64,000 bases of DNA from Paracoccus shandongensis (GTDB lineage: Bacteria > Pseudomonadota > Alphaproteobacteria > Rhodobacterales > Rhodobacteraceae), in contig NZ_JAFLRK010000001.1 in NCBI RefSeq assembly GCF_017315735.1, forward strand, positions 310,001-374,000, in the 5' to 3' direction. The translations under genes were made by a program, and so were the position numbers. The stretch's first letter is position 1; the number at the start of each line of letters is the position of its first letter. The notes beneath the pieces are model-generated. The model was not told where the DNA came from, ran no database searches, and saw only the letters and a program-made list of their open reading frames with translations. Of the stretch, positions 60,155-64,000 are shown in pieces.

Positions 60155-60970
60155 ATGGACGCGCCAGCGATCAAGCAGATCATCTGCATCAAGTGGGGCA
60201 CGAAGTTCGGGCCGCACTATGTCAACCGCCTGCACGGGATGATCCGCCGCAACATCACGCCGCCCTTCCGGCTGTTCTGCTTCACCGACGACGGGGCGGG
60301 CCTGCATCCCGACATCGCGGTCAGGCCGCTGCCGGTCTTCGACTATCAGGCCCCCGTCACGAACCGGGGCCAATGGCCCAAGTCGCGGCTGTGGGGCGAT
60401 CTGGGCGACGTGACGGGCGTGGTGCTGTTCCTGGATCTGGACGTGATCATCACCGGGAACCTGGATCCCTTCTTCACCTATGGCGATCCCGACGACACCA
60501 TCCTGGGGCGCAACCCCAACACGCCGTTCGAGAAGCTGGGCCAGACCTCGGTCTATCGGATGCGGGTGGGCAAGCTGGCGCCGTTGCAGGACATCTTTCG
60601 CGCCGATCCGCAGGGCATCGCGGAGACCTACAGGTTCGAGCAACGCTTCGTGACCCGCAATGCCCCGGGCGGGGTCAGGTTCTGGCCGCGCGGCTGGCTG
60701 GCGCATTTCCGGATGCATTCGGTCCCGCCCTTCCCGCTGAACTATGTCCGCGAACCCAGGGTGCCAAGGGGCAGCCGGATCGTGATCTTCGCAGGCCATC
60801 TCAACCCGCCCGAGGCCATTGCTGGCCGCTGGAGGGACGATCAGGAACATCGCCCCCCGCTGGATCACCTGCGCGCCACCTTTACAAGCCGCCGCCGCGA
60901 AAGCCTGTCCCGGCACCTGCGCCATTATCTGCTGCCCGCGACATGGGTCAGGGATCTGTGGCGCGAATAG
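60155..60970 (+). CDS. Glycosyltransferase-like protein with DxD motif
   Basis: A 271-aa protein. The GT-A-like start (IKQIICIKWGTKFGPHYVNR) is followed by FTDDGAG and a DLDVIITGNLDPFF segment whose DLD is the expected metal/nucleotide-sugar site. Residues after 200 are basic and helical (SRRRESLSRHLRHYL). Similar proteins are often linked with surface-polysaccharide decoration, but donor and acceptor are unknown. No signal peptide. Confidence 0.7.
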   Translation: MDAPAIKQIICIKWGTKFGPHYVNRLHGMIRRNITPPFRLFCFTDDGAGLHPDIAVRPLPVFDYQAPVTNRGQWPKSRLWGDLGDVTGVVLFLDLDVIITGNLDPFFTYGDPDDTILGRNPNTPFEKLGQTSVYRMRVGKLAPLQDIFRADPQGIAETYRFEQRFVTRNAPGGVRFWPRGWLAHFRMHSVPPFPLNYVREPRVPRGSRIVIFAGHLNPPEAIAGRWRDDQEHRPPLDHLRATFTSRRRESLSRHLRHYLLPATWVRDLWRE

Positions 60971-60971
60971 C

Positions 60972-61493
60972 ATGAGCGGCCGCCCCGCCCCCGTCCGCCT
61001 GCCCGACGACATGGCCGCGGCCATCGGCCATGCGGTGTCGGGCTTCGGCTTCCTGGAGGAGGCGCTGAAGCGGGCGATCTTCTCGCTGACGCGCAAGGAA
61101 CTGGGGGAAGATGCAGGCGGCAAGGCCTGGCAAGGCTGGCTGCGGCGGATGGAGGATATCGCCGACGACACCCTGGGCACGCTGATCGACAGTTTTGTGG
61201 CGGCCATGAGGGATGCGGGGATCACGGATCACCCGGGGCTTTCCCGGGATCTGGGGGCCATCCGCCTGAACCGGAACCTCTTGTGCCATGCGTCCTGGCG
61301 GCCCGGCACCAGGCCCGGCCATTGGCACCCGACCTTCATCAACACCAGGGGCGAACGCTATCCCGACGAGATGGACGCGGCCGCCGTTCTGGCCATCCAT
61401 GCCGCGACCCTGAAGGCCGCGCGCGAGGTTCTGTCGATCATGCGCACCACCGGCATCGACGGGGAATGGGCGGGCGACGGAGGGCGGGACTGA
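60972..61493 (+). CDS. Hypothetical protein with HEPN-like motif
   Basis: A 173-aa mainly helical protein starting MSGRPAPVRLPDDMAAAIGH one base after the preceding stop. The middle has SGFGFLEEALKRAIFSLTRK and LGAIRLNRNLLCHASW, where RNLLCH fits the R-x4-H motif of HEPN-fold proteins. It overlaps the start of the next gene (TGATG). No toxin-antitoxin partner is evident; the HEPN link is inference. Confidence 0.6.
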   Translation: MSGRPAPVRLPDDMAAAIGHAVSGFGFLEEALKRAIFSLTRKELGEDAGGKAWQGWLRRMEDIADDTLGTLIDSFVAAMRDAGITDHPGLSRDLGAIRLNRNLLCHASWRPGTRPGHWHPTFINTRGERYPDEMDAAAVLAIHAATLKAAREVLSIMRTTGIDGEWAGDGGRD

Positions 61494-61936
61494 TGCGGCT
61501 GACAGCGGATTATCCTCCGATCTGGCTTGCCGGTTTCGTGGTGGCAGGATGGGCCGTGGGGCGCGTGGCGCCGCATGGGCCCGGCCGGCTTGCAGGGGCG
61601 GGCCTGCCAGTGGTCCTGGCCGGGGTGGCGCTGATGGCCTGGGCCGGGCTGACGCTGGTTCGGGCGCGGACCACGGTGGACCCGCATGGCCAGCCAAGCC
61701 AACTGGTCACGTCCGGGCCGTTCCGGCTGTCGCGCAATCCGATCTATCTGGCCGATGCGCTGGTTCTGGCGGGGGCCTGCCTGGCCTTTCACGCGCCCCT
61801 TGCCGCCCCGCCGCTGGTCGCGGGTTTTGTCGCGGTGATCCGGGCCCGCTTCATCGGCCCCGAGGAGCAACGGCTGGCCCGCGCCTTTCCCGGCGCCTTC
61901 GCGGCATACCGGCAACGCACGCGCCGCTGGCTTTGA
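61493..61936 (+). CDS. Isoprenylcysteine carboxyl methyltransferase-like membrane protein
   Basis: A 147-aa integral membrane protein with about four helices. The PEMT/ICMT signature is clear (LVTSGPFRLSRNPIYLADAL, then EEQRLARAFPGAFAAYRQRT near the end). Prokaryotic members are S-adenosylmethionine-dependent methyltransferases or unknowns. The start ATG overlaps the previous stop, so the two are coupled. Confidence 0.8.
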   Translation: MRLTADYPPIWLAGFVVAGWAVGRVAPHGPGRLAGAGLPVVLAGVALMAWAGLTLVRARTTVDPHGQPSQLVTSGPFRLSRNPIYLADALVLAGACLAFHAPLAAPPLVAGFVAVIRARFIGPEEQRLARAFPGAFAAYRQRTRRWL

Positions 61937-62000
61937 CCGCGGCGTTGCATGACGGCGCGGGCCACGCTAACAGCAGGCGACCTTAGGACAAGAGGCTTTC

Positions 62001-63305
62001 ATGTCGTCCCCCCTTCGCCCCGATCCCCTTCGACTTGGCATCGCCGGGCTTGGCACCGTCGGGATCGGTGTCGTCAAGATCGTCCAGAAACACGCCGATC
62101 TGCTGGCGCGCCGCACCGGCCGCCCCGTGTCGATCACCGCCATCAGCGCCCGCGACAAGCGCAAGAACCGCGACGCCGACCTGTCGGCCTATCGCTGGGA
62201 AGACGACCCCCTGGCCGTGGCGACCGCCGAGGACGTGGATGTCTTCGTGGAACTGGTGGGCGGCGACGCGGGCATCGCCAAGGACAGCATCGAGGCCGCC
62301 CTGCGCTCGGGCAAGGATGTGGTGACCGCGAACAAGGCGCTGCTGGCCGTCCACGGGCAGGCGCTGGCCGAACTGGCGGAATCCCTGGGCCGCACCCTGC
62401 GGTTCGAGGCTGCGGTGGCGGGCGGCATCCCCGTCATCAAGGCCATGACGGAATCGCTGGCCGGCAACGAGATCCGCCGCGTCATGGGCGTGATGAACGG
62501 CACCTGCAACTATATCCTGACGCGGATGGACAGCGCGGGCCTGCCTTATGACGCCGTGTTCGAGGAAGCCCGCCAGCTGGGATACCTGGAAGCCGATCCG
62601 ACGCTGGACGTGGGCGGCATCGACGCGGGCCACAAGCTGGCGATCCTGTCCTCTATCGCCTTCGGCACGCAGGTCAATTTCGACGCCGTGGAAATCGAGG
62701 GGATCGAGCGCGTCAGCATCGACGACATCCGCCGTGCCGCCGACATGGGCTATCGCATCAAGCTGCTGGGCGTGGCGCAGATGACGCCGCGCGGGCTGGA
62801 ACAGCGCATGTCGCCTTGTCTTGTTCCCGCCGACAGCCCCCTGGGGCAGTTGATGGGCGGCACGAACATGGTTGTCATCGAAGGCGACAGCGTGGGCCAG
62901 ATCGTGCTGCGCGGCGCGGGCGCGGGCGAAGGCCCGACGGCCAGCGCGGTCCTGTCGGACATCGTGGAAATTGCGCGCGGCGTGCGCCTGCCGGTCTTCG
63001 GCCAGCCCGCGACGATGCTGAAGGCGGCGCAGCCCGCGCGGACGGCGGTTCCGGCGGCCTATTACATCCGCCTGGAATTGCAGGACAAGCCGGGCGCGCT
63101 GGCCAAGGTGGCGACGGTCCTGGGCGATGCGGGAATTTCCATCGACCGGATGCGCCAATACGGCCAGCACAGCCCCGACAGCGTTCCGGTCCTGGTGGTC
63201 ACGCACAAGACCACGCCCGAGGCCATCGACTTCGCCATCGAGGCCCTGCCCCGCACCGGCGTGCTGGCGGGCGACCCGGTCGAGCTGCGGATCGAGGAAG
63301 TGTGA
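62001..63305 (+). CDS. hom: Homoserine dehydrogenase
   Basis: A 434-aa enzyme that reduces aspartate semialdehyde to homoserine for threonine and methionine. The NAD(P)-binding N-domain opens with LRLGIAGLGTVGIGVVKIV; the catalytic domain has MGVMNGTCNYILTRMDSAGL and DVGGIDAGHKLAIL with the conserved lysine; and a C-terminal ACT domain (IRLELQDKPGALAKVATVLG) would allow feedback control by threonine. Monofunctional, no aspartokinase. It is followed by a terminator. Confidence 0.95.
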   Translation: MSSPLRPDPLRLGIAGLGTVGIGVVKIVQKHADLLARRTGRPVSITAISARDKRKNRDADLSAYRWEDDPLAVATAEDVDVFVELVGGDAGIAKDSIEAALRSGKDVVTANKALLAVHGQALAELAESLGRTLRFEAAVAGGIPVIKAMTESLAGNEIRRVMGVMNGTCNYILTRMDSAGLPYDAVFEEARQLGYLEADPTLDVGGIDAGHKLAILSSIAFGTQVNFDAVEIEGIERVSIDDIRRAADMGYRIKLLGVAQMTPRGLEQRMSPCLVPADSPLGQLMGGTNMVVIEGDSVGQIVLRGAGAGEGPTASAVLSDIVEIARGVRLPVFGQPATMLKAAQPARTAVPAAYYIRLELQDKPGALAKVATVLGDAGISIDRMRQYGQHSPDSVPVLVVTHKTTPEAIDFAIEALPRTGVLAGDPVELRIEEV

Positions 63306-63313
63306 CGAAGAAA

Positions 63314-63331
63314 GGGGGCGCTCGCGCCCCC
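63314..63331. terminator. Probably bidirectional terminator between hom and the transglycosylase gene
   Basis: GGGGGCG (63314-63320) and CGCCCCC (63325-63331) enclose CTCG. TCTT follows on the plus strand and TTTCTTC on the minus strand, so it can serve both convergent genes. Confidence 0.7.
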
Positions 63332-63392
63332 TCTTGCGCCCTGGGGGGCGCAATTCACCCCCCGAGGATATTTGCGTGAAGAAGAAGCCCCT

Positions 63393-64000
63393 TCAGCTGC
63401 CCGCGATGATCCGCACATAGTTGCGGGTTTCGCGATAGGGGGGGATGCCCTTGTATTTCTGCACCGCCCCCGGCCCGGCGTTATAGGCCGCAAGCGCCAG
63501 GTGCCAGTTGCCGAACTGGTTGTACATCATCCGCAGATAGCGCGCGCCGCCTTGCAGGTTCTGGGCGGGATCGTGGGGGTTCACCCCCAGCTTGGCCGCC
63601 GTGCCCGGCATCAGTTGCGCCAGGCCCGTCGCCCCCTTGTGCGACCGCGCGCGCGGGTTCCAGCCCGATTCCTGCTGCACCAGGCGCAGGAACAGATCCT
63701 CGGGGATGCCGTGCTGGCGGGCGGCCTGGCGGGCAAGCGGGATGAAGTCGCTGCGCTTGCCGCGATAGGCGGGGATGTTGGCCGACAACTGGATATCGAC
63801 CGAATTGCCGCTTCTGCTGCGGCCGTTGGGCTGCAGGCGCGCCGATTGCTGGTACTGGGTGGCAAGCCGCGAATCCATCAGCCGGGTCTGGCGGGCGAAC
63901 TGTTCGGCGCGCGATTTCGACGAACTGCCCGACAGGCGCAACCCCTCGGCCCCGGCAGGCAGCGCAAGGCCTGCGACCAGCATCGCGCACAGACCCGCCT
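63393..64000 (-). CDS. Lytic transglycosylase (SLT domain), start beyond the window edge
   Basis: The visible part has an SLT domain: [20 protein letters not shown] with the catalytic glutamate in QESGW, then [35 protein letters not shown] and [15 protein letters not shown]. It cleaves peptidoglycan in the periplasm. Although an ATG exists at 63983, it lies inside a hydrophobic signal region that continues in frame to the window edge ([18 protein letters not shown]), so the true start is probably outside. The gene is convergent with hom. Confidence 0.88.
   Translation of the reverse strand, partial: AGLCAMLVAGLALPAGAEGLRLSGSSSKSRAEQFARQTRLMDSRLATQYQQSARLQPNGRSRSGNSVDIQLSANIPAYRGKRSDFIPLARQAARQHGIPEDLFLRLVQQESGWNPRARSHKGATGLAQLMPGTAAKLGVNPHDPAQNLQGGARYLRMMYNQFGNWHLALAAYNAGPGAVQKYKGIPPYRETRNYVRIIAGS

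Overview
The window is high-GC alphaproteobacterial DNA, most likely a Paracoccus or close relative in the Paracoccaceae/Rhodobacteraceae. The membrane-anchored cytochrome c552 (CycM), the YejABEF transporter, the pccB...pccA...mcm propionate cluster, a GAAC-N7-GAAC LexA box and the short (about 100 nt) SRP RNA all fit that group. No taxonomic search could be run.

Layout. (1) 1-11.3 kb is core chromosome. On the minus strand lie a GT4 glycosyltransferase, yejF, yejE, yejB and yejA, then cycM with its own terminator. Prephenate dehydratase, a convergent SRPBCC protein and a cyclic-nucleotide phosphodiesterase/nucleotidase follow, and then the SRP RNA gene ffs. (2) 11.3-51.3 kb is a genomic island of about 40 kb. 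It is bounded by a 27-bp direct repeat that duplicates the 3' end of ffs (11316-11342 and 51239-51265), with a tyrosine integrase directly inside the left end. (3) 51.3-64 kb is core again: pccB, small lipoproteins, pccA, a DUF4174 protein, methylmalonyl-CoA mutase, a glycosyltransferase, an isoprenylcysteine-methyltransferase-like protein, homoserine dehydrogenase and a lytic transglycosylase that runs off the right edge.

Island content. It is mostly a defence and DNA-repair island with much decay. In order: integrase; a truncated Mrr-type protein; a type ISP restriction-modification gene with a one-base frameshift; a 1849-aa DUF4011/SF1 helicase/Vsr-like nuclease with a Gre-like C-terminal domain; an SRAP (YedK/HMCES) gene split by a local inversion; an SOS mutagenesis cassette imuA-imuB-dnaE2 behind a perfect alphaproteobacterial LexA box; a ParD-like antitoxin; an outer-membrane beta-barrel; a dnaE2 relic; a decayed IS66 element with an 8-bp target duplication; two tiny membrane-protein genes, one with an amber codon; a DUF262/HNH protein with a small partner; an XRE regulator and a putative replication or mobilisation module; a two-gene unit whose second product has a PD-(D/E)XK-like motif and whose start codon sits in a perfect 12-bp hairpin; a GmrSD-like DUF262-DUF1524-DUF5655 protein; a predicted membrane protein with an internal PD-(D/E)XK-like motif, broken at a G6 run; an HNH-AP2 endonuclease; and a small HTH regulator next to the right attachment site.

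How the parts work together. PccA and PccB carboxylate propionyl-CoA and the mutase converts the methylmalonyl-CoA to succinyl-CoA; the epimerase is not in this window. TTTGCAAA-like sites before pccB suggest control by a PccR/ScfR-type regulator. The island boundary lies only about 170 bp upstream of pccB, so it changed what lies upstream of that operon but left those sites in place. The candidates I find least described are the hairpin-controlled pair at 42148-43673 and the membrane/nuclease locus at 46426-48633.
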